From Bacillota bacterium (lineage in GTDB: Bacteria; Bacillota; Negativicutes; Sporomusales; Sporomusaceae): a stretch of 64,000 bases of DNA. Position 1 is the stretch's first letter. Each line of letters opens with the position of its first letter. The translations under genes and the position numbers were made by a program. Location: positions 62,001 through 126,000 of the forward strand of contig JAGGAB010000002.1 in NCBI GenBank assembly GCA_017889705.1, in the 5' to 3' direction. The notes under the pieces were generated by a model that was given only the letters and a program-made list of their open reading frames with translations, had not been told where the DNA came from and ran no database searches. Of this stretch, positions 1-9,688 are shown one piece after another.

Positions 1-33
1 TGTTAAGATTTTACGAATTTCCTGGCTGCTTTC

Positions 34-70
34 AAAAAACGAATAGCCTCCAGGAAAGTTGAAGGCTATT
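34..70 (-). terminator. Rho-independent terminator of the OmpR-type regulator
   Basis: An 8-bp perfect stem (42-49 with 63-70) is followed on the minus strand by a run of six T (34-39). It lies about 70 bp after the stop of the response regulator and suggests that no kinase gene follows in the same transcript. Confidence 0.75.
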
Positions 71-141
71 TACAATAATTATACTTTAAGATATTCAGTT
101 TAAAGAATCTTCTTTTGCTATATTCATTGACTGGCAGTATG

Positions 142-840
142 CTATTCAGACAAATCCTTGAACCGGTAGCCAACGCCCCTTACGGTTTCAACAGCTTCGG
201 CCACATCATTTTCCAGCGCTAGTTTCACCCGCAAATGCCGGACATGCACATCAACGGTTCTGGTGTCACCATAATATTCATATCCCCATACCTTTTCCAG
301 CAACTGCTCTCTGGTAAATACCTTGCCGGTATTGGTCGCAAATAACTTGAGCATTTCATATTCTTTGGGAGTAAGCTCCAGTTTGGTCGCTCCCAAATAG
401 GCTTCATAGCGGTTAAAATTAAGTTTGAGCTTACCCACAACCAATTCCCCGCCAACTGCCGTTTCTTTATTGCTGCGCCTGAGCACAGCTTTAATTCTGG
501 CCAATAGTTCGCGCGGACTAAAGGGCTTTGTCAAATAATCGTCCGCTCCCAGCTCAAGACCAATTACCTTGTCAATTTCCTCATTTTTGGCAGTAAGCAT
601 AATAATGGGAATGGCAGCTGTCTCCCGGGAGTTTTTCACAAGCCGACATACTTCGAGGCCATCCATGCCCGGCAGCATAAGATCAAGTACTATGAGCTCG
701 GGTTTTTGGCTTTTAGCCATATTAATAGCGGTTTGTCCGTCTTCGGCCTCAATAACCTTGTAGCCCGAATTCTCCAAATTGAATTTTAGCAGTTCACGAA
801 TATTAAGTTCATCATCTACGATCAAAATCTTACCTGTCAT
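142..840 (-). CDS. OmpR/PhoB-family response regulator
   Basis: DNA-binding response regulator of 232 aa. The receiver domain (about 1-120) has the acidic pair D9/D10, phospho-acceptor D53 in the LDLMLPGMDG motif, T83 and K105. A winged-helix domain (about 130-228) ends in the usual RGVGYRF motif. It resembles PhoB/PhoP/WalR-type regulators; the exact pathway cannot be told from sequence. The ATG follows a good ribosome site (AAGGAGAG). It is bounded by the terminator at 34-70 downstream and by the hup terminator upstream, so it appears monocistronic. No histidine kinase gene adjoins it in this window, although one could lie beyond the left edge. Confidence 0.93.
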   Translation of the reverse strand: MTGKILIVDDELNIRELLKFNLENSGYKVIEAEDGQTAINMAKSQKPELIVLDLMLPGMDGLEVCRLVKNSRETAAIPIIMLTAKNEEIDKVIGLELGADDYLTKPFSPRELLARIKAVLRRSNKETAVGGELVVGKLKLNFNRYEAYLGATKLELTPKEYEMLKLFATNTGKVFTREQLLEKVWGYEYYGDTRTVDVHVRHLRVKLALENDVAEAVETVRGVGYRFKDLSE

Positions 841-985
841 GAAGGATAACTCTCCTTATTACTAAAATACCCCGCCACTGTCTCTCCCGTACCCTAAAGC
901 CAATAGATTCGCTATTTCCATACTTATTTGCCAAAGCCGGCAGTAAAGCTCATATATTATGATGACCGAGAAAATTTTATTTAAG

Positions 986-1015
986 CAAAAACCAGGTTTT
1001 ATAAAAAACCTGGTT
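986..1015 (-). terminator. Rho-independent terminator of hup
   Basis: An 11-bp stem (990-1000 with 1005-1015) is followed on the minus strand by TTTTTGC. It is the end signal of the HU gene. Confidence 0.8.
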
Positions 1016-1040
1016 CGTTGTGGTTCTGTTTACTTTAGTC

Positions 1041-1316
1041 TTACGCGTTTACAGTATCTTTTAAACCTTTACCGGCTTTGAATACCGGGTTTTTGGAAGC
1101 AGGAATGGTGATCTCTTTGCCAGTTTGTGGATTACGACCTTTGCGAGCCTCGCGAGCTTTGACTTCAAAAGTACCAAATCCAATAATTTGTACTTTGTCA
1201 TCCTTGGCTAGGGCTTCTTCAATAGCGGCAAATACAGAATTAATTGCTTTCTCTGCATCCTTTTGAGTCATATCAGCCTTTTGGGCTACGGCTTTTACCA
1301 AATCAGTTTTGTTCAC
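1041..1316 (-). CDS. hup: DNA-binding protein HU
   Basis: Histone-like nucleoid protein of 91 aa, the standard length. It has the HU/IHF signature GFGTFEVKAREARKGRNPQTG region (about residues 46-66), which forms the beta-arm that intercalates in the DNA minor groove. It acts as a homodimer that bends and compacts DNA. The start codon is GTG, preceded by AGGGGG at a 9-nt spacing. It lies 94 bp after mazG/yabN with no visible terminator between them, which allows read-through, but it has its own terminator at 986-1015. Confidence 0.97.
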   Translation of the reverse strand: MNKTDLVKAVAQKADMTQKDAEKAINSVFAAIEEALAKDDKVQIIGFGTFEVKAREARKGRNPQTGKEITIPASKNPVFKAGKGLKDTVNA

Positions 1317-1410
1317 AATCGTGTCCCCCTAACGTAAATCGATTACGATTAGCTTTATTCGCTATGTATCTTTTTATTCCTTCTTTTTATAAAAATTTTG
1401 GTAAAAAAAC

Positions 1411-2880
1411 TCATTTTTCTTGTTCTTTTTGCTTAGCTTCGTCCCAAAACACATCAAGTTGCGCTAAATTTAGATCGCTCCAAGCTGTTTTTTGCTTTTT
1501 GAGTTTGTCCTCAATATAGGTAAATCTTCGTCTAAATTTATTATTTGTCCGGTTAAGTGCCGACTCAGGATCAATGCCCATGAAACGGGCCAAATTAACA
1601 ACCGCAAACAGCACATCCCCCAGCTCGTCCTCAGTTTTCTCTGCCCGCTCAGTTTCCGGCAAAGCGGCCGCCTCTTTTAGTTCAGCCAGTTCTTCTGCTA
1701 CCTTGTCCCACACCGGACCAATATCGTTCCAGTCAAAACCGACTTTAGCCGCCTTTGCCTGAAGTTTGTAGGCAGTCATGAGGGCAGGCAGTCCTACCGG
1801 AATACCATCAAGCACCCCTGGCCTTTCTCCCGGCTTTTCCTGTTTTTTAATCTGTTCCCAGTTAACAACAACCTCGGCCGCATCCTGTACTGTTATTTCC
1901 CCAAAAACATGCGGGTGACGGCGTAGCATCTTCTCGGTAACAGTATCTACCACGTCCTGCATGGTAAATTCGTCGCTTTCCTCGGCAATGCGAGCATGAA
2001 AAACAATTTGGAGCAGCAAATCACCAAGTTCTTCGCATAGCATAGTACTATCAGCCAAGTCAATGGCTTCCAGCACTTCATACACTTCTTCCACAATATA
2101 CCGGCGAAGACTCGGATGAGTTTGCTCAATATCCCAGACACAACCGCCCGGGCTGCGCAGCTGTGCCATTACATCTACCAGCGGCGCAAGCGAAAATGGC
2201 GTACTACGCGTCGGCCTTGGCGGCACATAAACACTGGTAAGATGATCAATGCCGTCAAGCCGGTCAAGTTCATACAGCATTGCTGTGGTTATCTCTTCTT
2301 CCGGCAAACCCAAATGGCGAACAACGGTAATCTGATATTCATCACCATAGTACTCCATAAGCGCCAGCTTTGCATCTGATGCCACTTGGCGGCTGTATAC
2401 CTGGGTAATAATTAACCCGGTGGCAAGTTCTGGCGGCAGCTGTGATAAATCAGCAGCATCAAGAATAGTAACGCCGTTAATTGGATCTACGCCTAATTTG
2501 GTATAAAGCACTTCCAAAAAACTCATGGCCGGAATTATGGCAACACTGATCCTGTCCGCTTCCGCCTGTGCACAGATTAATTCTACCGTCTTTTCGGCCA
2601 CCAACGGGCTGCCAGGCACAGCATATACAATTTCTTGCCCCTGCCTAGCCATTTCGATTACGGCTGTGGTAATTTGCTGATACAGGCTGGCAAAATCTTC
2701 GGCCTGGTCATACAAATGGTCAAAACTGCTAAAGCCTATGCCACGCGCCACAAGTGTGTCCACACAAGGATGTTTCGCGGTGCGCAGCATCAACGTGCCG
2801 CCACCGTTAAGTAGTTCCCAGGTCTCCATGGTAATATGCTTAAAACTTCCGGGCCCAAGTCCAACAATCGTAATTCCCAT
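1411..2880 (-). CDS. mazG: YabN-type tetrapyrrole methylase-like / MazG pyrophosphohydrolase fusion
   Basis: Two-part protein of 489 aa. Residues about 1-220 form a tetrapyrrole (SAM-dependent) methylase-like domain with GLGPG near the N terminus. Residues about 230-485 form a MazG domain with two copies of the helical repeat; the acidic motifs EEVYEVLEAI and EELGDLLLQI bind Mg2+ in this family. MazG hydrolyses NTPs to NMP and PPi and is thought to clear aberrant nucleotides; the substrate of the methylase-like half is not established. The ATG starts 2 nt after the flippase stop, with its ribosome site inside the end of that gene, so translation is probably coupled. Gene order matches B. subtilis yabM-yabN. 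Confidence 0.92.
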   Translation of the reverse strand: MGITIVGLGPGSFKHITMETWELLNGGGTLMLRTAKHPCVDTLVARGIGFSSFDHLYDQAEDFASLYQQITTAVIEMARQGQEIVYAVPGSPLVAEKTVELICAQAEADRISVAIIPAMSFLEVLYTKLGVDPINGVTILDAADLSQLPPELATGLIITQVYSRQVASDAKLALMEYYGDEYQITVVRHLGLPEEEITTAMLYELDRLDGIDHLTSVYVPPRPTRSTPFSLAPLVDVMAQLRSPGGCVWDIEQTHPSLRRYIVEEVYEVLEAIDLADSTMLCEELGDLLLQIVFHARIAEESDEFTMQDVVDTVTEKMLRRHPHVFGEITVQDAAEVVVNWEQIKKQEKPGERPGVLDGIPVGLPALMTAYKLQAKAAKVGFDWNDIGPVWDKVAEELAELKEAAALPETERAEKTEDELGDVLFAVVNLARFMGIDPESALNRTNNKFRRRFTYIEDKLKKQKTAWSDLNLAQLDVFWDEAKQKEQEK

Positions 2881-2882
2881 AA

Positions 2883-4484
2883 TTATCGCCTCAATAGTCC
2901 TAGTTTCGTTAACACAGCGGATAGTTTTCGGCCTACCCGTGGTATTTGCTCAATATCGCGGGTTTCAATCCCACCAACCAGCAAAATAGCAAGACCGAAC
3001 ACTACCCCGCCAATCGCAATCGCGCCCAAAGTCGACAGGCTATTATGTAAAGTATGGCTCATGATGGCATCATAGGAAAGTAACGCAACACCACCCATAA
3101 CTCCTGATGCCACGATGGTCTTACATGTGTCCTTAATATTAATGCTAAATCCGACATAACGATACACAAAAATCATATTTAAGAGTGCAGCTACACCAAA
3201 ATCAGCCACAGTGGCCCAGGCAGCCCCCATAATACCAAGGGAAGGCATTGCCGTAAACACCCAGCTCATAATGATTTTCCCTACTGCCGACACGCCCATA
3301 TTAATAACAGGAATAGCCGTATGTCCCAGTCCCTGAAGCACCCCGGTTGTAACCTGATGTATCCCTAAAAGCACAATACCCACTGCCAAAATGGCAATTG
3401 ATGTGCCAGCATTAGGGGTTCCATACAGCATAAGTGAAATCGGCGTAGCTAAGAGACACAATCCCACAAAACTGGGAATGGTAATAAGGTTGGATATCCG
3501 CATCGCTGTCGCTGTCCGCTGATAAATCAGTTGTTTATTTCCCAGTGTATATGCTTCAGATACAGCAGGCACCAGACTTGCAGCCAGCGAGGCCGTCAAA
3601 ATGGTTGCCAAATTAACCAGCGGTACGGCCATACCGGTAAGATATCCGAACAGTTCGGTGGCTTGCTCTACCGTATAGCCAGCCACCTCTAATCTAGCCG
3701 GAACAATGAGTAAATCGATATTAGAAACCACCGGCAGCATAATGTTAGCCAATGATACCGGCAGCGCCAATTTCACAATGCGACTGATGATGCTAACACT
3801 GGATTCCTGAATATGCTGTGGCTGGGATTCCATTTTATCCTTGAAGCCGGGTTTATGCCGCCAATAAAAATATAGCAATACTAAGAGACCGGCAACCGCC
3901 CCCGGGCCAGCGCCAAAACTGGCTCCGGCAGCCGCAAATTCCAGACCGTGAGGCAGCAGAATATAGGCAAAGGCGATCATGGTAACAACCCGGAATAACT
4001 GCTCAAAAATCTGAGAAACAGCCGTAGGTATCATCATTTGCAGCCCCTGAAAATATCCCCGGTAGCTTGACAATACGGTAACAAAGAAAATAGCCGGTGC
4101 CAAAGCGGCAATCGCATAGTACGCACGGGCATCACGGACAAAGTGATGTTCAATCAGCCAGCCGGCACCGTAGTACAAAAGAAAAGTAAATAAAATTCCG
4201 GTAGCCGCCAGTACTCCCAATGAAATACGAAAAACCCGGTTTGCACCGCGATAATCGCTGCGAGCCAGTTTTTCAGCAACAATAATGGAGATAGCAACTG
4301 GAATCCCGGCAGACGAAATGCTAAGGGCCAACAGGTAAATGGGATATGCCATCTGATACAGGCCTACCCCTTCGCCGCCTAGTAACCGGGACAACAAAAT
4401 GCGGTTAACTGAACCGATAATTTTAACAACAATACCGGCTATCGTCAGAATTAACGCACCTTTTAAAAATGTATCTTTGCTCAA
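2883..4484 (-). CDS. SpoVB-like polysaccharide/lipid II-type flippase (MOP superfamily)
   Basis: Polytopic membrane protein of 533 aa with about 13-14 hydrophobic segments, related to SpoVB/MurJ and B. subtilis YabM, which sits in the same position between spoVT and yabN. Such proteins move lipid-linked glycans across the membrane for peptidoglycan or spore cortex synthesis; the substrate here is inferred. The reading frame opens with TTG (4484), followed by SKDTFLKGALILT, typical of the family N terminus. The nearest purine-rich site is about 12 nt away and better serves an overlapping four-codon ORF (4481-4495), so start use may be unusual. Confidence 0.88.
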   Translation of the reverse strand: MSKDTFLKGALILTIAGIVVKIIGSVNRILLSRLLGGEGVGLYQMAYPIYLLALSISSAGIPVAISIIVAEKLARSDYRGANRVFRISLGVLAATGILFTFLLYYGAGWLIEHHFVRDARAYYAIAALAPAIFFVTVLSSYRGYFQGLQMMIPTAVSQIFEQLFRVVTMIAFAYILLPHGLEFAAAGASFGAGPGAVAGLLVLLYFYWRHKPGFKDKMESQPQHIQESSVSIISRIVKLALPVSLANIMLPVVSNIDLLIVPARLEVAGYTVEQATELFGYLTGMAVPLVNLATILTASLAASLVPAVSEAYTLGNKQLIYQRTATAMRISNLITIPSFVGLCLLATPISLMLYGTPNAGTSIAILAVGIVLLGIHQVTTGVLQGLGHTAIPVINMGVSAVGKIIMSWVFTAMPSLGIMGAAWATVADFGVAALLNMIFVYRYVGFSINIKDTCKTIVASGVMGGVALLSYDAIMSHTLHNSLSTLGAIAIGGVVFGLAILLVGGIETRDIEQIPRVGRKLSAVLTKLGLLRR

Positions 4485-4602
4485 TACTGAGTCATTCCTC
4501 TCCCAATCCGGTCTCTTTGACCGCTTTTACTATTATAGCAAAATCTCCCTGCCAAATAAAACAATATTTCGCGAACTCGATACATGTACAAAAACAATAT
4601 AA

Positions 4603-4641
4603 AAGTAGCGAACTTAACAGCCTTGTTATTGTCCGCTACTT
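4603..4641 (-). terminator. Possible terminator of spoVT
   Basis: An 8-bp stem AAGTAGCG (4603-4610) pairs with 4634-4641 across a long loop and is followed on the minus strand by a T-rich but interrupted tract. It lies between the spoVT stop and the flippase gene. Confidence 0.5.
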
Positions 4642-4668
4642 ACATAATAAAAGCTTTTTGTGCAACTG

Positions 4669-5235
4669 TTATTGAGTCATTTGTTTTGCCAAAAATCCTG
4701 CTGCAGTTTCGGCTAGTTTAACCTCCATATCGGCCATTTGTACTCCTGGTTCCTTGGAGCAGATAATAACTGCCCCGATGGCATCGCCCTCCACAATAAT
4801 GGGAGCAATAACTTCTGAGGTGAACTTGCAGGTTTCATCATCCTCGCATTGATGGGCACAGCCTTGACAGTGTTTGTACTCACCCGGATTGCTGATTAAA
4901 ACCGCTTTGCGCTCCTCCATTACCTTTTCCACAGCTGGCCCAAGAGACTTGCTCATAAATTCTTTTTTGGAAGCACCTGCGACCGCAACTACATTATCAC
5001 GGTCGGCAATAAGAATGATATGACCAATAGCCTCAAACAGAGAGTCCGCATATTCTTTGGCGAAATCCCCTAATTCACCAACCGGAGAGTATTTTTTAAG
5101 GATAACCTCCCCCTCACGGTCAACATATATTTCGAGAGGATCGCCTTCACGGATTCTAAGAGTGCGTCTAATTTCTTTGGGTATTACAACCCGGCCTAAA
5201 TCATCAATTCTGCGTACAATTCCGGTTGCCTTCAC
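4669..5235 (-). CDS. spoVT: Stage V sporulation transcriptional regulator SpoVT
   Basis: Forespore transcription regulator of 188 aa. An AbrB-type swapped-hairpin DNA-binding domain (about 1-50, MKATGIVRRIDDLGRVVIPKE region) is followed by a GAF-like domain (about 55-185). SpoVT tunes sigma-G-dependent genes late in sporulation. The GAF part carries four cysteines in HCQGCAHQCEDDETC, a pattern seen in SpoVT homologues of anaerobes that may bind metal. The start is GTG with an AAGGGGGAT ribosome site. Context mfd-spoVT-flippase-yabN matches B. subtilis. Confidence 0.96.
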   Translation of the reverse strand: MKATGIVRRIDDLGRVVIPKEIRRTLRIREGDPLEIYVDREGEVILKKYSPVGELGDFAKEYADSLFEAIGHIILIADRDNVVAVAGASKKEFMSKSLGPAVEKVMEERKAVLISNPGEYKHCQGCAHQCEDDETCKFTSEVIAPIIVEGDAIGAVIICSKEPGVQMADMEVKLAETAAGFLAKQMTQ

Positions 5236-5428
5236 CAGTATCCCCCTTTCTACAGCTTTAGCAGACTAGATTACATTCGAGACTGTTTGAAAAACAAATC
5301 GGATCTTGCAAGGCAAATTCAAGGGTGTCTAGTAAATATCTTACTCTTTCATTGATAGTAGTATATATCCGGATATTGCGTTTTATTCATTTTTCCACAT
5401 ATAGAACAAGCCGATAAATTGTCATTTT

Positions 5429-8400
5429 TTACGTGTTCTTTACGCCGGTCAAACTATAGAACAGTTTGGTTAATATTTCAATTAACGGTAACGTGATCCG
5501 CGAAACCGCAAGCCGCATAGTTTCAGGCGGTCCTGGAAGAAAAGACAGCTTGCCGGGAAAAAGGTTTCTGGCTTCAACCAAGCCGCCTTCAACCACATTA
5601 GGATTATCGCCAAAAACAATCTCTATCCGGCCATCGCGTTCAGAGATAGAACGGACGCCCACGCGCCGTGCCAGATTTTTAATCCGGGCAACACCCAACA
5701 GATTAATAACTGGCAGCGGCGGTTCACCAAAGCGGTCAATCAATTCATCAAGCAGTTCGGTGAGATGTTCTTCCTGGCGGATTGCAGCAATCCGTTGATA
5801 TATCTCAATCTTGTGCATAGCATCACTGATATAATCACCGGTGAGATAGGCATCAATAGTAAGCTCAATGGTAGGTTCAGGCGGTGGCAGCGTTACTTTG
5901 CCTGTTTTCAGTTCTTCGACAGCCTCATCTAAGAGACGGCAATACATTTCAAACCCGACACTGACAATATGTCCATGCTGCTCCCGCCCTAACAGATTGC
6001 CTGCGCCCCGAATCTCAAGATCGCGCATGGCAATTTTGAAACCCGAGCCCAGCTCGGCAAACTCTTTAATGGCCTGCAGACGCTTTTCGGCAACCTCTGT
6101 CAGAACTTTGTCCTGGCGGTAAGTAAAATACGCATAAGCCATCCGGTGTGACCGGCCAACCCGTCCGCGCATCTGATATAACTGCGACAAACCAAAATGA
6201 TCGGCATCATACACAATAATGGTATTGGCATTTGACACATCCAGCCCATTTTCAATAATGCTGGTGCAGATCAGCACATCATCCCGGCCTTCATAAAAGT
6301 CGAGCATCACCTGCTCCAGAAGTTCTTCAGGCAGCTGTCCATGTCCGGTCTTAATAGTGGCATCAGGCAATATTTCCGTCAGGCGCTGGCGTATTTTATC
6401 AATGGTTTGTACCCGATTATACACAAAATAAACCTGCCCGCCGCGTTTAAGTTCACGGACAATGGCCTCGCGGATAATTTCTTCATTATACTCGACAACA
6501 TAACTTTGCACCGGAAATCTGTCTTCCGGCGGCGTTTCAATGATACTCATATCTCGTGCACCTACCAGCGACATGTGCAGCGTGCGGGGAATCGGAGTAG
6601 CACTTAAAGTAAGCACATCCAGATTGGCGCGCCATTTTTTCATCTTTTCTTTCTGGGCTACACCAAAACGCTGTTCTTCATCCACAATTAACAAGCCAAT
6701 ATCCTTAAATACCACATCTGGTTGTAAAATCCGGTGAGTGCCGATCAGCACATCGACTTTGCCCTGCGCCAGTTTTTGCAGGGTTGCTTTTTGTTCGCGG
6801 GCACTGCGGAACCGGCTGATAACGTCAACTACTGTACCAAAATCCGCAAAGCGTGAGGAAAAGGTCTGATAATGCTGCTGAGCCAGCACTGTTGTCGGCA
6901 CCAACACCGCAACCTGTTTGCCAGCCATAACGGCTTTAAAGGCAGCTCGAATGGCTACCTCAGTCTTACCAAAGCCCACATCGCCGCACAGCAAACGATC
7001 CATCGGGCGCTCCTGCTCCATATCGCGCTTAACTTCGGTAATAGCCTGCAGTTGATCTGGTGTTTCCTCATAGGCAAAAGCATCCTCAAATTCACGTTGC
7101 CACGGTGTATCTGGCCCAAAGGCATGGCCAACCTGCAGTTGGCGCTGGGCATAAAGTCCAATAAGTTCTTTTGCCATATCGGCAACTGCCGCCTTAGCCT
7201 TGGTTTTAACCTTTAGCCAGTCACTGCCGCCCATTTTGCTAAGCCGCGGCACTTCACCTTCAGAACCGATATACTTCTGCAGCATACCTACCTGGTCGGT
7301 AGGTACATACAGCTTGTCATCACCGGCATAACGAATGTGGAGATAGTCTTTGTGAACGCCGCCCACTTCCAGCGTCTGCACTCCGACATATTTGCCAATA
7401 CCGTGATTAATATGAACAACATAGTCACCTAAATTAATATCGCGAAAATACGTGATTTGCTGGTCTTTACCAACCCTTGGCCGCCGCTTTTTCTTTTGCC
7501 GTCCGAAAATATCAAACTCAGTCAGGATAACCAGCCTGGCCTGAGGAAATTCGAAGCCACCTGACAGCGTTCCTGTCACAATAACAACAGCACCCGATAT
7601 GAGCGGCATAGGTCCAGCCTGGGCCCTAATTGCAGTTATGCCTTCGTCGGTCAGATTGCGTTCAATATTAACCGCTTTGTCTTCACTGGACATAAATAAA
7701 ACAATATTATGGCGCTTATCCTGCCAGCTTTTAATCTCACTAATCAAAAGGTCAATCTGGCGGTGAAAAGGTGCAATACCTTTGGCGGTAATACTGATAA
7801 TCTCAGTTGGCTGCACGCCAGGTATTTTTTGCAATAATAGTGATAAGTAAAGGGAATTATATTCCTGGCAAGCCGCTACCAGCTCCGGCCAGGCAATAAC
7901 CCGGCGTTTGCACTCAGGATTTTCCTTAACCAGTTTAGCCATCTGCTCTCTGAGGCGTGCGGGTTCATCAAGGACAGCAGCCGCGCCGGCTGCCAGATAA
8001 GACACAAATACAGCAGCTTTACCACTCTGGGTTGTTTCGGTTAATGGCATAATATCAGCCAATTCCAGATCGTTGATAGAACGCTGGCTGACTTGATCAA
8101 ATTCTCGCAATGAGTCAATCTCATCACCAAACAGCTCAAGCCGGAGTGGAAAACTCCGGTTAACGGCAAAAATATCGATAATACCGCCCCGTACACTAAA
8201 CTGGCCGACACTATCTACCTGATCAACCCGTTCATAGCCAAACTCGACAAGCGAACCCACAAGCTCTTCCCGACTTATTACGCTGTCGTGATGGATGGAG
8301 ATGCGGCTGTTGAGAAAATCCTGTTTAGGCAGAACCTTCTGCATCGCAGCTTCAGCGGTTGCCAGCACAATCAGTTTTTCGCCTCTGGCCAGCCGATTAA

Positions 8401-8734
8401 GCACATCCATGCGTTTTGCCGCTAACTCGACGCTTTTGGCAGCAGCGGAAAAAGTCACCAAATCAAGGGCCGGCAGTTCCAGCACCGACACCTCTGGCAG
8501 CAAGGTGGCAAAATCATTTCTAAATACGTCTACCGCTTCCTGAGTGGCCCCAATAATTACTGTCGGCTTTCTGGCCGCCTGAAAGGCAGCTGCCAAAAAC
8601 ACACTCTTTTGGGCACCTGTTACTCCATAAATCAAGCCTTGCCCGTTAGGTTGTGCAAAAGCTGCCATAGCCTGGCGCAGGGCCTTATCCTCAGGTAAAG
8701 CTGAGAATAATGGTATACTTGTTTTTTCTCCCAT
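5429..8734 (-). CDS. mfd: Transcription-repair coupling factor Mfd
   Basis: DNA translocase of 1101 aa that removes RNA polymerase stalled at lesions and recruits UvrA. It shows the UvrB-like N-terminal module, the RNA-polymerase-interacting domain ([16 protein letters not shown], about 440-455), a RecG-like helicase core with Walker [10 protein letters not shown], a DEEQ box ([10 protein letters not shown]) and a C-terminal TRCF domain. Length is slightly below the family norm of about 1150. The ATG follows GAGG at 8 nt. It lies between fin and spoVT as in B. subtilis. Confidence 0.97.
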   Translation of the reverse strand: MGEKTSIPLFSALPEDKALRQAMAAFAQPNGQGLIYGVTGAQKSVFLAAAFQAARKPTVIIGATQEAVDVFRNDFATLLPEVSVLELPALDLVTFSAAAKSVELAAKRMDVLNRLARGEKLIVLATAEAAMQKVLPKQDFLNSRISIHHDSVISREELVGSLVEFGYERVDQVDSVGQFSVRGGIIDIFAVNRSFPLRLELFGDEIDSLREFDQVSQRSINDLELADIMPLTETTQSGKAAVFVSYLAAGAAAVLDEPARLREQMAKLVKENPECKRRVIAWPELVAACQEYNSLYLSLLLQKIPGVQPTEIISITAKGIAPFHRQIDLLISEIKSWQDKRHNIVLFMSSEDKAVNIERNLTDEGITAIRAQAGPMPLISGAVVIVTGTLSGGFEFPQARLVILTEFDIFGRQKKKRRPRVGKDQQITYFRDINLGDYVVHINHGIGKYVGVQTLEVGGVHKDYLHIRYAGDDKLYVPTDQVGMLQKYIGSEGEVPRLSKMGGSDWLKVKTKAKAAVADMAKELIGLYAQRQLQVGHAFGPDTPWQREFEDAFAYEETPDQLQAITEVKRDMEQERPMDRLLCGDVGFGKTEVAIRAAFKAVMAGKQVAVLVPTTVLAQQHYQTFSSRFADFGTVVDVISRFRSAREQKATLQKLAQGKVDVLIGTHRILQPDVVFKDIGLLIVDEEQRFGVAQKEKMKKWRANLDVLTLSATPIPRTLHMSLVGARDMSIIETPPEDRFPVQSYVVEYNEEIIREAIVRELKRGGQVYFVYNRVQTIDKIRQRLTEILPDATIKTGHGQLPEELLEQVMLDFYEGRDDVLICTSIIENGLDVSNANTIIVYDADHFGLSQLYQMRGRVGRSHRMAYAYFTYRQDKVLTEVAEKRLQAIKEFAELGSGFKIAMRDLEIRGAGNLLGREQHGHIVSVGFEMYCRLLDEAVEELKTGKVTLPPPEPTIELTIDAYLTGDYISDAMHKIEIYQRIAAIRQEEHLTELLDELIDRFGEPPLPVINLLGVARIKNLARRVGVRSISERDGRIEIVFGDNPNVVEGGLVEARNLFPGKLSFLPGPPETMRLAVSRITLPLIEILTKLFYSLTGVKNT

Positions 8735-8761
8735 AAAAACCTCATCTGTCTTGGTAGTACC

Positions 8762-8790
8762 AAAAGGGCTTTAGCCTCGGCTAAAGCCCT
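8762..8790 (-). terminator. Rho-independent terminator after fin
   Basis: A 12-bp perfect stem (8765-8776 with 8779-8790) with a very tight loop is followed on the minus strand by TTTTGG. It separates the PrsW-like/fin pair from mfd. Confidence 0.85.
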
Positions 8791-8819
8791 AACTTATTTA
8801 TTTGTGGTTTTCACTGTGT

Positions 8820-9074
8820 TTAATGAATATAGCCTTTCGGATTAGCAATGGTCGGCATACCCAGTGATAGCGTATCATCAAGCCCAATCACAGTTATACA
8901 GTTATCACACAGTGATTTTACATAAATTGCATTTTGCGCAATATCAGTCTTAATTATATCCTGCCGTTCCTGGTCAGTCAAGCAATCAAAGCCAAATTTC
9001 GCCTCATCCACAGCATCTACTTCTAATGTATCAATATGATCTCCACAATATTCGCAGGTGTAGAAAATTCTCAT
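8820..9074 (-). CDS. fin: Anti-sigma-F factor Fin (YabK family)
   Basis: Small zinc-ribbon-like protein of 84 aa. It has the family pattern: a CEYCG pair at C7/C10, a central GFDCLTDQERQDII block and a second pair CDNC at C56/C59. In B. subtilis Fin inhibits sigma F so that the forespore switches to sigma G, and its gene lies beside mfd, as here. Only 2 nt separate it from the upstream PrsW-like gene, so the two are co-transcribed and probably translationally coupled. A terminator follows at 8762-8790. Confidence 0.88.
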   Translation of the reverse strand: MRIFYTCEYCGDHIDTLEVDAVDEAKFGFDCLTDQERQDIIKTDIAQNAIYVKSLCDNCITVIGLDDTLSLGMPTIANPKGYIH

Positions 9075-9076
9075 GA

Positions 9077-9490
9077 CTATTCCTTCTTTCTTGCCTTATC
9101 TGCAGTCTTGTTTGCCAGCAGCCTGACAACGGCGAGATTGTACGACAAATGCATTATTATCCCGGCAACTAATCCCAGCCACAAACTGCCTGCCAAGAAA
9201 ACTATGCCGGCAGTAACGCCGCCAAACAGGCTATGTCCAATTATACTCAAAACTGGGGGCGCAAGCTCATTATTACTCCGCCAATACCAGTCATACCCGG
9301 CTTCAATGACACCAAAAACCATATGTACGGTAAAAATGTCGGCACCTAAATAATATGCAAATAAAGTCTTGGCAGACTCCTCGACAACCGGTCCGGCGCT
9401 AATGATGGTCACCTTTCCCAGATAACGCAGCAAAAAACGGTTAAGCAAAAAACTCAAACCTGCCATAAGAACAGCAATTATATAGGCCAT
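9077..9490 (-). CDS. Compact PrsW-like intramembrane protease
   Basis: Membrane protein of 137 aa with about four hydrophobic helices. It carries motifs of the PrsW family: EExxK (E37, E38, K41), FxxxE (F59, E63), HxxxG (H86, G90) and a final HxxxN (H114, N118), all at membrane-embedded positions. PrsW of B. subtilis starts destruction of the anti-sigma factor RsiW. This protein is shorter than B. subtilis PrsW, keeping the motif core. The ribosome site is GCGAGGA. It is directly upstream of fin (2-nt gap). Family assignment is by motif; CPBP proteases share some of these patterns. Confidence 0.75.
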   Translation of the reverse strand: MAYIIAVLMAGLSFLLNRFLLRYLGKVTIISAGPVVEESAKTLFAYYLGADIFTVHMVFGVIEAGYDWYWRSNNELAPPVLSIIGHSLFGGVTAGIVFLAGSLWLGLVAGIIMHLSYNLAVVRLLANKTADKARKKE

Positions 9491-9572
9491 TTTTTCCTCG
9501 CAACCGTTGAGAGATACTACCTAGTTGTTATGCAGCAGCAGGATTATCATTATTATTCCCCATGAAATAAGT

Positions 9573-9605
9573 TGCGTATACAGCCGGCTATACGTATTTT
9601 TTGTT
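9573..9605 (+). terminator. Terminator-like hairpin in the leader of the secreted phosphatase homologue
   Basis: An imperfect inverted repeat around AGCCGGCT (about 9575-9596) is followed on the plus strand by ATTTTTTG. No plus-strand gene lies upstream, so it could be an attenuator or an operator rather than an ordinary terminator. Confidence 0.3.
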
Positions 9606-9688
9606 ATAAACGCTTTGCCAAAAAGGAAATTCCTACATGAGTAGCGAAAACAATAAAAATACTAAAGCGAAACTTTGGAGGGATAACC

